Assembly (NCBI RefSeq): GCF_017916325.1
Contig: NC_090139.1
Location: forward strand, 328,501 to 392,500
Reading direction: 5' to 3'
Length of the DNA stretch: 64,000 nucleotides
Source of the DNA: Leishmania martiniquensis
Taxonomy: Eukaryota; Euglenozoa; Kinetoplastea; Trypanosomatida; Trypanosomatidae
Below the pieces are notes generated by a model. The model searched no databases. It was not told where the DNA came from and was given only the letters and a program-made list of their open reading frames with translations. Position 1 is the stretch's first letter, and every line of letters starts with the position of its first letter. The position numbers and the translations under genes are program-made. Below are positions 49,863 to 59,577 of the stretch, in pieces.

Positions 49863-52800
49863 TTAGCGAGGGAGTGACACGGCACGCAAAAACGGCGGCC
49901 GCGCAGGTGAGCAGCTTCCATCGACGCTCCCACTCCCAGCACTGTTGGAGTAGCCGGACAGCCCATCCGTGATCGAGGCGGAGCGTGGAACCTCGCTCCA
50001 GGACTTGCTGTTGGCAACGACGGCGGTATGAGAAGCCGGCGGACTTGAGGGCGATGGCGACCACTGCGGCCGTAAGCGGGACCACGGCGACACATTATAA
50101 ACGTGCTCGCCGACTGTGCGGGCAGCAGCAGCGGGTACCGGCGGACTGCGCGACCCTGCGTGGCTGCCTGCTGTTTCGGGCTGCGACGACTGCAACGGCG
50201 TCAGTGGGCTGCCGCTCAGGCGACGGTCGCAACGCTGACGCGATTGCGGCGCCTGGGGGGAAGCCTGAGCTTGGATGACCGGGCCAGTGGAAGGGCGCTG
50301 CATGTGAGGCGTGCGTGGCGGCCGGTGCTGCAGCTGGGGCTGAAGCGCGATAATTGCCTCCAGCGGCGGCGGGGAGGCGAGAACAGTCATGAACGACCCT
50401 TTCACATCGTCGCCGCTGCCCCACCTCTGAGAGGGCTGCACCACAGGGGCTTCATCGGCGACGCCGTCGCGCGCGGTTTTACCGCCGTACCACACATCCG
50501 AAGGTGCACTGCCGCGTGGCCGACAAGTCGTTGCTTGAGGCTGTATTAGGCTGTGCGACTTCACGGGGGGCAGCGCCACACCCTGGCGCAAGCGTACCAC
50601 CTCCAGCGCCAACTGTTGCACCGCGGCCACAATGTGCTGACGTAGAGATGCGAGAGTCGCCACAGGAGAAGAGCTGCTCGTCTCCAGGAATGCGCCGCCA
50701 GGAGAGGAGGCCGATGCTGACAACGCCACGCTAGCAGGGGTTGCATTGGCTATAGGCAGGCGCGCCGACACCCGCGACAGTGCGGCTGTTCGACCAGTCG
50801 TCGTGCGCGCGTGTGAGGCCGCGCTGGCAAGCTTCTTGTGCGCGCCGTTGTCCAATGGCGTTGCCTCGGCCGGCATCACGACCACCTGCTCCACCTCCGG
50901 CGCTTCATCATCGTCACCGAACAACTGCTTTTCCGTCCACAGAAAGCCACCCTGAGAGCGCGACGTACCGGCGCCCTCACCGACGGCTGCAGCGTCAGGC
51001 GTGAGTGGGATGGGCGGCGCATCGACAATGTCACCGATCACCTTCAGAGTTGCCCTCTCCACGTCGACGTGTAAAGCAAGCTGTTCCTCTAGCATGGCGC
51101 AGCGGTGCGTGGCAGTCGTCGTCGTCCCCGTCAGGGTACGCAGCCTCGTCTGAAGGCTGGCGACAAGCGCTTCCAGAGACGCTCTCTCCGTCTTCCACGC
51201 CTCCGCGGCAGCTCCGTGCTTGGACCTCACGGTTTCTACGCTACGCAGCTCTGCCAGCTCCGCTCCACGTGCTCGAGGACTTTCCTCGTGCTGCTGCTTC
51301 AACGCCTGAGCCGCCTCACGGGCATGGTAAGTCTGCAGCTGCGCAAGGGCCGCCTTATACTTTTGTCTAAGCCCCTCCAGCTCATCTGTAAGGGCTGTCT
51401 GCGCAGCGGCCTGGCGGGCATTCTTCGCTTGCTCCTTGGAAAGGGACAGCTCCGCAGCCTCCTTCAGTCGCGCCGACTCCTCTGCAAGGGCTGCGCTGCG
51501 CTCGGCGGCCGCCTTCGCCTCCGCCACCATGCTCTCGGCTGCACTCTGTCCAGCCGTCGCCGCCGCGCACGTCTCTCGTAGCTCCCTCAGCTGTCCCTCC
51601 AGCTCCTCGCGTACAAGTGAAGCTGTCTCCACCTGTGTCTCGCACGCAAGTCGCTGCTTCTCTGCGGCGAGCACGTCACGGCGGGCAGCCTGCACATCTT
51701 CCTCCCACTTCTTCATGGAGAGCATGCGCCACTGGCACTCCACCTGCGCCTCCTTCAGCGCTCGTTGGGCCTGGCCAAGCTCCGACTTGAGGTAGCGGCA
51801 CGCCTGCTCCAGTTTCGCTGCCGTCGCGCCAGACCGCCCAGCACGGCCGCTGGGGCTTGCGAGAGCTTCACCTTCTCCGGGCGGCAGCCTCCGCCTCGGC
51901 GAGGTAAGGGATAAGACGCATCGGTGAAGCTCGCGCAACAGGAGCAACGCCTGCGCGCTCTGGTGATGCAGCTCATGCGAAACGTGGCGCAGAGAGCCGT
52001 TGCCCATGCCACCTCTCGCCGGGGCTTCCCGCACGGATCCGGATCGTGGCTGGGGCGGCGACGACGTCCGTGCACGCCGCTGGTCCGGCGCTGCCGAGGA
52101 TGGAGGGGCTGAGGTGCGGTGAGTGCGAGGCTTCGGTGATGAGGCGCTGCGGCGCGTCTGCTGGGGGGCCGCCGCTGGAAGAGAGAGAGCGCGGTCACGC
52201 TGCACGTCGTCCTCGGATGGAGAGGAGGGCAGCTCCATTGTGTGGATCGACGAGCTCGAGCGCGAGTGAGACTCCGAGCAGCTATGCAGCGCATCGTTGT
52301 CGTCCTCATCGTACACGAGTGTGCTGTTCATGTGATTTTCCGGAAAATCGGCCAGCGAATGGAGAGGGCTGCGAGGTGGAGCTGCGGGCGACAGCGGCCT
52401 GGCAAGCCCCGCCCCGCCGGCTGCGGAGGAAAGACGCGACTTCACGCTGGCCAGCACATCCTGTACTGACCGCAGTACGCACCCCTGGTCCTTTAAAGCC
52501 GCCTGCAGTGCGTGCCGCGCCATCTTCACCTCTGCCTTGAGTGTGTCCCTCTGCTGCTGGAGGTGAGGAAAGCGGCGCATCCGCCGTCGGATATCGTCCG
52601 CCTGCCGCTGCAGCGCGTCGCGCGCGCTCGTCAGAGCAGCCTCCGCCTTCTCCCTCTCCGCGGTCAGCACACGCACCTCTGCCTCCCGCCGGTCAGCGGC
52701 CTCACTCAGTCGCACCGCCTGCTCTGCAATAGTGGCGTCCCGTTCACGCAGCACGTCCTCCATGGAGGCCATGTTCTGCGCCAGCTGACGCATCCGAAGA

Positions 52801-54227
52801 TGGATGCCGGCGTACTCCTCCTCCGTATCGGCAGACGCCTTCGCGGCGCGCTCTCGTAGCGCAGCGACCTGGTCGTCCTGCTCAGCGACGCGCGCTTTCG
52901 CCACCCGCAACTCCTCGCGCGCCTCGTTCAGCTGCGCCTCGAGCGTCTCCTGACGTTTCTCGTAGCGCGTGCGTTGCGCCTCCCACTCAGCCGCGTCTAT
53001 CCTCACAAGCGCATGCTGCTGCTGCTGTTGCGCATCCCGTGCGTGGCACAACTCCACCTCAAGGCGCTTCACGGAGTCCCTCTGCGCCTGCTGCTCTTGG
53101 CGTGCCTTCTGTAGTGCGTGCCGCAGACCCTTCCACTCCTCCGCTGCCTCGGTGAGTTTCTCCTGCAGCGTTGCCCTTTCAGCGCACACGGTGTTGTAGG
53201 CCTCGGCAAGGTTGGCGTAGCGGCTTGCCTGCTCCTCGACCTCCTTGCTCACCTGCCGGAGGACAGCCTCCTCCTCGGCATCTCGCTCGTTCTCGTAGCG
53301 GCGTAGAGCCGCGGCAACAACGGCTGCCATCTCGGCCTGCGTCACGAGAGCGGCGGCCTCGCCCTCACCATCTCTTGCCCTCTCCTCCCACTTCCGCTCG
53401 CCTTCAGGAGCGCTGTCGTCGTGGTGGCGGCTCTGCACAGCAGACGGTGAAGACAGCGATGCCGGGGTCGGAGAGGAGAAGAGCATGTCAGGCGTCTTCA
53501 ATACCGGCGGCACTGATAGTTGGGCAGCCTCTACATCGGCATAGAGGCTACGAGACGGGGAAGTAGGGGCGAGTGCCGCGACTGTCGATTGAGACGGCGC
53601 CGTGCAGGCCTCCCTATCGAGGCCAGCATCAGCTTGCTGGTCGCCCCAGGCATCTTTTTCGCACAGCGCTTCACCTCTGCCAGGCTGGCGATGAGGAAGC
53701 TGCTCAGCAGGTCGCCGCAGCATCTTCCCCAACGAGGAGGCGTGCAGACAACCACGGTGTCGATGAGGGCGACGAGGCTCAGCAGGGGGTGGAAGCTGGG
53801 ACGACACCTCCCTCGCGGCCTTGCCGTGCGGCGACAAGAAATCTAGCGCGCTGGGCTCCGCGCGGGAGCGCGCCACGCTGGCCGCCCTGGCGCCGGCGGG
53901 AACAGTGGCTACTGCAGCAGATGGCTTACTTGGCAGGTCACTCCGCACGGTGGCGTGGGCCTGCAACGGCGCCGATGTGGCAGCAGGAGCAGTGGTATAC
54001 GTGACGGAGAAGGATGAGGTGGGGGCGGCGGCTGGACGCTTCACGGAGCTCCCACCATCTGCCCTGCGAAGCCCCACAAGCTCTGGAGAAGCCGTATCCA
54101 TCAGCAGCTCGAGAGCCGAGCGCACAACACGGCGACTGGAACTTTTGCCTCCACTGCCGCTGTGCCCTTTCAAAGCTGCCGCCGCGGCGGTCGATGACGC
54201 GCGGCTTGGAGTTGTGAAGGCCGACAT
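49863..54227 (-). CDS. Large coiled-coil protein, 1454 residues
   Basis: An uninterrupted frame of 1454 residues from an ATG at 54227. Residues 1-280 are Ser/Ala/Pro-rich. Residues about 290-620 and 770-1090 are long heptad-rich coiled coils (for example EKLTEAAEEWKGLRHALQKA). The segment between them (640-760) is Ser/Arg-rich. After the second coil the protein is again Ser/Pro-rich to its end. There is no membrane segment or enzymatic motif. Such proteins in trypanosomatids are often cytoskeletal, basal-body or flagellar, but nothing here assigns one of these. The high coding density and long open frame make the gene itself certain. Confidence 0.88.
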   Translation of the reverse strand: MSAFTTPSRASSTAAAAALKGHSGSGGKSSSRRVVRSALELLMDTASPELVGLRRADGGSSVKRPAAAPTSSFSVTYTTAPAATSAPLQAHATVRSDLPSKPSAAVATVPAGARAASVARSRAEPSALDFLSPHGKAAREVSSQLPPPAEPRRPHRHRGCLHASSLGKMLRRPAEQLPHRQPGRGEALCEKDAWGDQQADAGLDREACTAPSQSTVAALAPTSPSRSLYADVEAAQLSVPPVLKTPDMLFSSPTPASLSSPSAVQSRHHDDSAPEGERKWEERARDGEGEAAALVTQAEMAAVVAAALRRYENERDAEEEAVLRQVSKEVEEQASRYANLAEAYNTVCAERATLQEKLTEAAEEWKGLRHALQKARQEQQAQRDSVKRLEVELCHARDAQQQQQHALVRIDAAEWEAQRTRYEKRQETLEAQLNEAREELRVAKARVAEQDDQVAALRERAAKASADTEEEYAGIHLRMRQLAQNMASMEDVLRERDATIAEQAVRLSEAADRREAEVRVLTAEREKAEAALTSARDALQRQADDIRRRMRRFPHLQQQRDTLKAEVKMARHALQAALKDQGCVLRSVQDVLASVKSRLSSAAGGAGLARPLSPAAPPRSPLHSLADFPENHMNSTLVYDEDDNDALHSCSESHSRSSSSIHTMELPSSPSEDDVQRDRALSLPAAAPQQTRRSASSPKPRTHRTSAPPSSAAPDQRRARTSSPPQPRSGSVREAPARGGMGNGSLRHVSHELHHQSAQALLLLRELHRCVLSLTSPRRRLPPGEGEALASPSGRAGRSGATAAKLEQACRYLKSELGQAQRALKEAQVECQWRMLSMKKWEEDVQAARRDVLAAEKQRLACETQVETASLVREELEGQLRELRETCAAATAGQSAAESMVAEAKAAAERSAALAEESARLKEAAELSLSKEQAKNARQAAAQTALTDELEGLRQKYKAALAQLQTYHAREAAQALKQQHEESPRARGAELAELRSVETVRSKHGAAAEAWKTERASLEALVASLQTRLRTLTGTTTTATHRCAMLEEQLALHVDVERATLKVIGDIVDAPPIPLTPDAAAVGEGAGTSRSQGGFLWTEKQLFGDDDEAPEVEQVVVMPAEATPLDNGAHKKLASAASHARTTTGRTAALSRVSARLPIANATPASVALSASASSPGGAFLETSSSSPVATLASLRQHIVAAVQQLALEVVRLRQGVALPPVKSHSLIQPQATTCRPRGSAPSDVWYGGKTARDGVADEAPVVQPSQRWGSGDDVKGSFMTVLASPPPLEAIIALQPQLQHRPPRTPHMQRPSTGPVIQAQASPQAPQSRQRCDRRLSGSPLTPLQSSQPETAGSHAGSRSPPVPAAAARTVGEHVYNVSPWSRLRPQWSPSPSSPPASHTAVVANSKSWSEVPRSASITDGLSGYSNSAGSGSVDGSCSPARPPFLRAVSLPR

Positions 54228-55755
54228 AAAATCAACGCAACAACAGAAAAGACTCTGTATTCGCGTGTGTGGGTCGGAGTGGGGCTGCGCCTACAGCTCC
54301 TGTCTATCGAGTAGTTGTACAAGGCGTCTATTTGTGATGTATGGGTTCGCTTGGGGCGATTGCAATTTATATGTGTTTCCACACCTGTGCGGATGCGCGG
54401 CGGCGGGGGCGTGCGGGTGTTTCTGCGGGCGAGTCCGCGATGAGCTCTTCCCCTTTTTTGTACTTGTGTCTCTCTTAGGGGAGGGCCGCCGCTGGCCCGC
54501 GCACAGACTGTCTGCCTCCTCTGCAGGTGTGCACGTTGGTGCTGTGAAAAAGCGGAGGGCACGTGCAGACGATGAGGAAAAGGGAGGGACGCGGGACAGT
54601 GTGAAATCGGCCGAAAGCGCGCGCACCTTCATTGGCACTGTGCGGGACAGGGGATGGAGGAGGCGCCGCAGAAGCTGGCGTGTGTTGAGAGCCTCACCAA
54701 TAACCGCACCAGCAGGGGAACCCCCCCTGCACCACCGTGGGCGACACGAAATGACCGCGACAGGAGACGACGTCGGCGGCAAGGGTCATCGTATAGCGGC
54801 ACGGAGAAGGGCAACAACCTACAGACATGAGGACGGAGTGTGGGCGACGCCCGCACTGCGGCTCCGGTGCCGCGCAGGCGTTGATGTAGCCAAGGCTGCG
54901 CGTTAGTTATATGCAAAGGACGATTGGTGGCCCAGTGGCGGGGCGCTTCGTCGCCTTCGTGCCTCACACTTCTGTTGAGCAGGGATCTCGTTGGCAGCAG
55001 TGAAAGGCGGCGAGGGGTGGGGGGAGAGGGGAAGGGTACGGTGCGAGGTCTTCCGCAACTTTTCGCCGCCTCCCTCGGGTGTGGGGTGGGTGGGTGGGGA
55101 GCAGTGAACGTGCGTGGGGCGAAACAGGTGTGCTCGAGTGCGCCAGCAGGTGTAAGTGGCGGTGGTGACTCTCACCCTCTTCTTCAATAATGCATTCACC
55201 CTCCCTCCACCCTCCTCCCGAACAACAGCGTTGAGGTCACCTCCGTCAGTTTCATGCCGCACTTGCTCGTGCGTTTCTTTCTCGGCACGATGGAGGCCGA
55301 GAGAGGCGACGAGTTCAAATCAGAGGACAGAAACGTCACTCGAACCCTCGCCATCCACCGGGTGCACGCGCGGGGATGCACGAGGGACGACCAACCAGGA
55401 GACGCTGAGGGTATTCGCGTGCTGGGGCGGGCGCGGGGGGGCACCGGCGCCACGGATAAAGTGACATACCAACGACAGCAGTGTAGTTCGCCTCAATACA
55501 TGTCTTCGTGCTACTGCCTTGGCGTGCACGGCTGCGTCGCAGAGGAAAAAAAGGAGGAGAAGCCGTCCATGTCCATCTGCAACGGCAGCGGCGACGGATG
55601 TCATGCGCGCACGCCCCAGAGAGCGTAAGAGGAGAGAGGAGGAGGGGAAGAAGGAAACGTCAGTGGCGCTGTGCACATCTTTCCTGCTCGGCTACCGCCA
55701 CCCCTCTTCCTCTTCCGCCCCTCCCCCTGCTTCCGAGTGCCCGCACTACTCGTGC
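54228..55755. other. Intergenic region, no gene seen
   Basis: About 1.5 kb. Open frames on the plus strand (for example 54228-54906, continuing from inside the coiled-coil gene) look like UTR sequence. No recognisable coding sequence. Confidence 0.55.
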
Positions 55756-56082
55756 TCACCCTGCACGAGCGCCCAGCGGATGGTAGTGGCGGACTACCTT
55801 GTTGATCGCTTTCACGTGCTCCTCCTCCACGTACGCACGCGTTGAGGCCTCCTCCTGCACAATGGCCTGTCGGGCTTCCTCCAGCAGACGCCGGCTCTGC
55901 AGCCACTCTTTCTTGAACTGTGCCACGCAGAGGAGTTGGTCGTTCAAGTCGTCCGACATGGCATCCACCAACTTTAGTCGTGCTTTGGCCTCTCGTCGCT
56001 CGCACTCCAAGCGGACGACGCGCTCCGTTTTAATAAAGTGTTGCAGTGGCACGTCCGCCGCCTGTGGCGTTGCTCGGGACAT
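55756..56082 (-). CDS. Small coiled-coil protein, 108 residues
   Basis: A 108-residue protein, nearly all helical and highly charged from residue 20 (KTERVVRLECERREAKARLK, then EWLQSRRLLEEARQAIVQEE), ending VVRHYHPLGARAG. The ATG at 56082 is chosen over an in-frame upstream start because upstream codons read a C/T-rich tract (about 56100-56150) ending in AG, a likely splice acceptor. The size and coiled coil fit small subunits of cytoskeletal or vesicle-tethering complexes, but I recognise no family. Confidence 0.65.
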   Translation of the reverse strand: MSRATPQAADVPLQHFIKTERVVRLECERREAKARLKLVDAMSDDLNDQLLCVAQFKKEWLQSRRLLEEARQAIVQEEASTRAYVEEEHVKAINKVVRHYHPLGARAG

Positions 56083-56706
56083 CGGCGTGATGGCGAAGCG
56101 GCTCCCACGAGCGACGGCGGGGGGGAGTTGAGGGTGAGGGGGGAGAGCGGCGAAACAAACCACGCCAGTAGACGCTCGTGAGTGCGATGTATGTGAATGC
56201 TTGGATGTGCGCCGACCACTGCCGACGCTCTGAGGAGCTAACCTGTCGCCCACAACCCCGACTGCTTCAGGGATCCGCTCAGGCCCCGTTGCGCGTGGCG
56301 TGCAACAGAATCGCCCATCGGCGTGTTCACATGAGCAACAGCGAAGGTCGAAAGAAGCGCGCGCGCGAGTGAGAGAGTGAGAGAGGTGGAACATGTAGAG
56401 GGGGGGGCAGGGGTGTACTCAGTGATGTGTACCGAAATATACACCAATACATCGGCACTTATGCGTGTGCGTGCGTATACAGCACTGCAAGGCATAAGCA
56501 GCCATACAGCGCGTCATGGTGCAGTCGATAATGGGCGCGCGGCTGTGTGCGTGTGCGTTAGGGGGGGCGGAGCGGACGGGTAACTCACAGCAAACGAAAA
56601 CTGAGTACGAGGTGAAACGACATGCTGAGACAGGCAGGGAGAGTGCAAGTGAGGCGGTGGCACCACCGCCATGGGTGCCATGGCTCCTGGGCCCCACCTG
56701 CCCACC
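56083..56706. other. Intergenic region, no gene seen
   Basis: About 0.6 kb, with a C/T-rich transcript-strand tract at about 56100-56150 close to the small coiled-coil gene. No other feature. Confidence 0.55.
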
Positions 56707-59577
56707 CTACTCCGCTGGGATCACGGGCGCGGGTGGGGCTCGGCAGAGCAGCTTCACATCAAGACTGGCAATGCTGCCGACTACTGCATTCAGCGAGGTC
56801 GACGCAGACATACGGCGGCCGATGGGGCCGTGAGGTGGCGCACTTGCTTCCCTACGCTGAAGCGCCGCCGTGGCTGCTTCATGCGTGTCGGCGTTGCCGC
56901 GCTGCTGGAGGCCGTGCATGCTATCGACACAAGCGCGGTACGCACGAAGGCTGACGGCGTAGCAGATGCCATGCACCATGAGCTTCGCCGCATCCTGCAG
57001 CACTGCAATGATGCCACTGTAGACGCAGAGGCACGCGGCGACGCCTAAGCTTGCGTCGATAGCCCAGCTCATGTAAAGCCCGTAGGTTGCGGCGAGGGCG
57101 ACGTCGACGGCCAGGCGCGAGTGCCCCAAGAAGCGCCAGCCGGCCCTCACCGGTGAGGCGCAGCTTACGGTCAGGAAGAGGTTCAGGTAGAGGATATAGA
57201 GCGTGAGCATGCCGCCAAGACGCTCCTCCGTGATGATCGGCATCATGCTGGGAAAGACGAGTGGCAACGAGCTGTGCCTGTCACAGGCTAGGCCGCCAAC
57301 GATGCCGAGGGCGAGGCCACCGACAAGACCGACGAAAGCCATCGCGGATGCCTGCAGCAGTGCCACGGTGTAGCTGAGACAACATGGCGCCGCTGTCCAG
57401 TAGGCGTTGTCGCCAGGCTGGGTAGATACCCATAGCAGCATAAACCCGTTGGCGTACACGAGTGCCCATACGTGAAGGCTACTCGGTGGCAGCCCCATCT
57501 CGTTCTCTTTGGAAGACGCGCGTGAGCAGCGCCGCGGAACCGCTACCGCCAGGGCGACTGCAAGCACCGACAACTGCAGTGCTGCCACGGTCATCCAGAA
57601 GAAAACGGTGTAAACGGTGCCGAAGAGTTCGCGGCTGACGACGAGCAGTTCCACGGCGGCGTCGAGGCTGTCGGAGATGAGAGCGATATCCGCACCCCAT
57701 AGCGCGCCCCGCGCCGCAGCTCGCCCCTGCGCTGTCGAGAGAAACGCGATGCCGACATCCGCAAGGCGCGCCGCTGCGGCATCGTTTACCCCGTCGCCCA
57801 CCACAGCAACGACCCGGCCCGACTGCTGCAGCACACGCACGAGCGCTGCCTTCTCGTCAGGCTGCATCTCTGCATACGCAGAACAGGCGGCGTACTCGGC
57901 CGCAGAATTCACTGCGGCGCTCATGTCAGCCGTTACGTCCACAACAGACGCTGGCGAGCGGTGCTCCAACTCCCATAAGCACAGAGGCGGCACGTCGCGC
58001 CCGCTCATAATCGCTGATTTTAGCTGCACCGCCTCTGCCGCCGCGGCCACCGAGCGGTGCTCATCGCCTGAGACGAGCGTTACCTTCACGCCAAGTCGGC
58101 GACACTCCGAGACTAACAGAGCCGCGTCGCCGCGGAGCGGGTCAGCGAATGTGAGAAGGCCCGCTAACCGCCAAGAGTCACCACCCTCGGCAACGGCCAC
58201 CGCCACACATCGCAGACCGCTCTGGCTCCAAGCGAACACGAGGCGCTGCGCCTCGAGGCATGCGGCGGCAGACTCTGGATGCTGCACAAGTGCTAAGACC
58301 GAGCGCAGCCGGCCCTCGGTGACTCGAAGAAGTGTCCCATCACGCCGGCGCAGCAGGGCGGAGCTTCGATGCTCTCTCTCGTGCTCCACGTAGTCCAACT
58401 GCGTATACTCATCACAGGCGTTGAGGTTCGCATAGCGTAGCGCAGCCCTCCTTGTCGTGTGAAGACTTGACTGCCGCCACCGGCATGCCAGCACCATCAG
58501 CTGCACCACATCCGCTCGAGTCGGGTACCTAGCCAAGTAGACGCGATAATGCGCCGCGAGGGTGCAGTGGCCAGAGGACAAGGTGCCTGTCTTGTCCACC
58601 AGCAGCATGTCCACCGATGCGAGCGAGAGTAGGGTGCCGAGGCGCAAGACGACGGCGTGGGCACGCTGCATGGCCGCCGATGCACCTCGCGACGTTGCCA
58701 GGTACACGGCCACATCAAAACAAAGCGGAGCGCACAGCAGCGCAAGCAGTGTCGTCTCCCGCGCCATCTTCCACATTGAGTACCCGTCCCACCCACGAAG
58801 TGCCCCGAACAGTACAACTTCGGCCGTCACGGCTACAGCCGCTAGGAGGAAGCACGTACCGGCGTAGGTGCGACTGAGCCGCTGCCGCTGCACAAAGCCG
58901 TGCGGCAGGCGCTCGACCAGCTCAACGGTCTGGCCAACAAACGTTTCCGGTCCCGTGTGGCGTACTACCGCATCTCCAGCTCCGTCCACCACCCTGACGC
59001 CAGCAACCAGCAGCTGGCCCGCGGTCGCGACCACAGTGCGGGTGCGCCCCGTTACATGTGACATATCGACCCGCACGGACCCGCTGTAGAGATAGCAATC
59101 AGCAAGCACCACTGACCCTGCAGCAAGATGGACAAGGTCGCCGGGGACCAGCTGCGCTGACTCCACCATCATCCATGTCTCTCCTCGGTAGGCAATCGCA
59201 TGGTCGGGCACCTGACAGCAGAGGCGCTGCACCCTTGTGCGGTCTACCACCCCCGTGGCCACCAGCACTGACGCCTGAATCACTACGAGCCACGCTACAG
59301 TAAACCACATGCAGTAGCTCCCTTCCACCACGCTGTAGACGACTGCCCCGCCAACGACGAGGGCTGTGCTGAGAGAGAGGAGGGCGCGTACAACAAAGCG
59401 GTAGAGCGGTGGCATGGCCATTCGAACGTCGTTCATGCCGAAGCGTTGCCGCGCTTCGGAGACGGCGGTCGAGTCGAGCGCAGGCGGCGGGGCACACGCA
59501 CTTCCCTGCGAGGGCCACGACGCTGGAGCGCTACCACGGCACTTGCCCAGCGACCCTGCAGAGGAGCTGGCGCGCAT
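56707..59577 (-). CDS. Divergent P-type ATPase with altered catalytic motifs
   Basis: A 956-residue protein with P-type ATPase layout most like the proton-pump (P3A) group. Membrane segments precede and follow an actuator domain (VPGDLVHLAAGSVVLADCYL). The phosphorylation loop has DKTGTL intact with Asp 328. The hinge is GDGVNDAAAARLADVGIAF (about 594-612). Several usual motifs differ: TGES of the actuator domain is TGRT (176-179), the ATP-pocket KGAP appears as EGRL, TGD is SGD, and the membrane-4 proline motif is not seen in usual form (ALLCAPLCFDVAV). C-terminal membrane helices are present, followed by a Ser/Ala-rich tail. The frame is intact, so it is not a broken gene. Loss of the actuator Glu should block dephosphorylation, so it may be a pseudo-pump or have another role. 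The ATG at 59577 is used; a GTG twelve codons upstream is not. Confidence 0.85.
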   Translation of the reverse strand: MRASSSAGSLGKCRGSAPASWPSQGSACAPPPALDSTAVSEARQRFGMNDVRMAMPPLYRFVVRALLSLSTALVVGGAVVYSVVEGSYCMWFTVAWLVVIQASVLVATGVVDRTRVQRLCCQVPDHAIAYRGETWMMVESAQLVPGDLVHLAAGSVVLADCYLYSGSVRVDMSHVTGRTRTVVATAGQLLVAGVRVVDGAGDAVVRHTGPETFVGQTVELVERLPHGFVQRQRLSRTYAGTCFLLAAVAVTAEVVLFGALRGWDGYSMWKMARETTLLALLCAPLCFDVAVYLATSRGASAAMQRAHAVVLRLGTLLSLASVDMLLVDKTGTLSSGHCTLAAHYRVYLARYPTRADVVQLMVLACRWRQSSLHTTRRAALRYANLNACDEYTQLDYVEHEREHRSSALLRRRDGTLLRVTEGRLRSVLALVQHPESAAACLEAQRLVFAWSQSGLRCVAVAVAEGGDSWRLAGLLTFADPLRGDAALLVSECRRLGVKVTLVSGDEHRSVAAAAEAVQLKSAIMSGRDVPPLCLWELEHRSPASVVDVTADMSAAVNSAAEYAACSAYAEMQPDEKAALVRVLQQSGRVVAVVGDGVNDAAAARLADVGIAFLSTAQGRAAARGALWGADIALISDSLDAAVELLVVSRELFGTVYTVFFWMTVAALQLSVLAVALAVAVPRRCSRASSKENEMGLPPSSLHVWALVYANGFMLLWVSTQPGDNAYWTAAPCCLSYTVALLQASAMAFVGLVGGLALGIVGGLACDRHSSLPLVFPSMMPIITEERLGGMLTLYILYLNLFLTVSCASPVRAGWRFLGHSRLAVDVALAATYGLYMSWAIDASLGVAACLCVYSGIIAVLQDAAKLMVHGICYAVSLRAYRACVDSMHGLQQRGNADTHEAATAALQRREASAPPHGPIGRRMSASTSLNAVVGSIASLDVKLLCRAPPAPVIPAE

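Noticed and set aside
48938..50095. Minus-strand frame of 385 codons between TCF25 and the large coiled-coil gene
   Set aside because: It overlaps both neighbours in other frames and reads intergenic low-complexity DNA.
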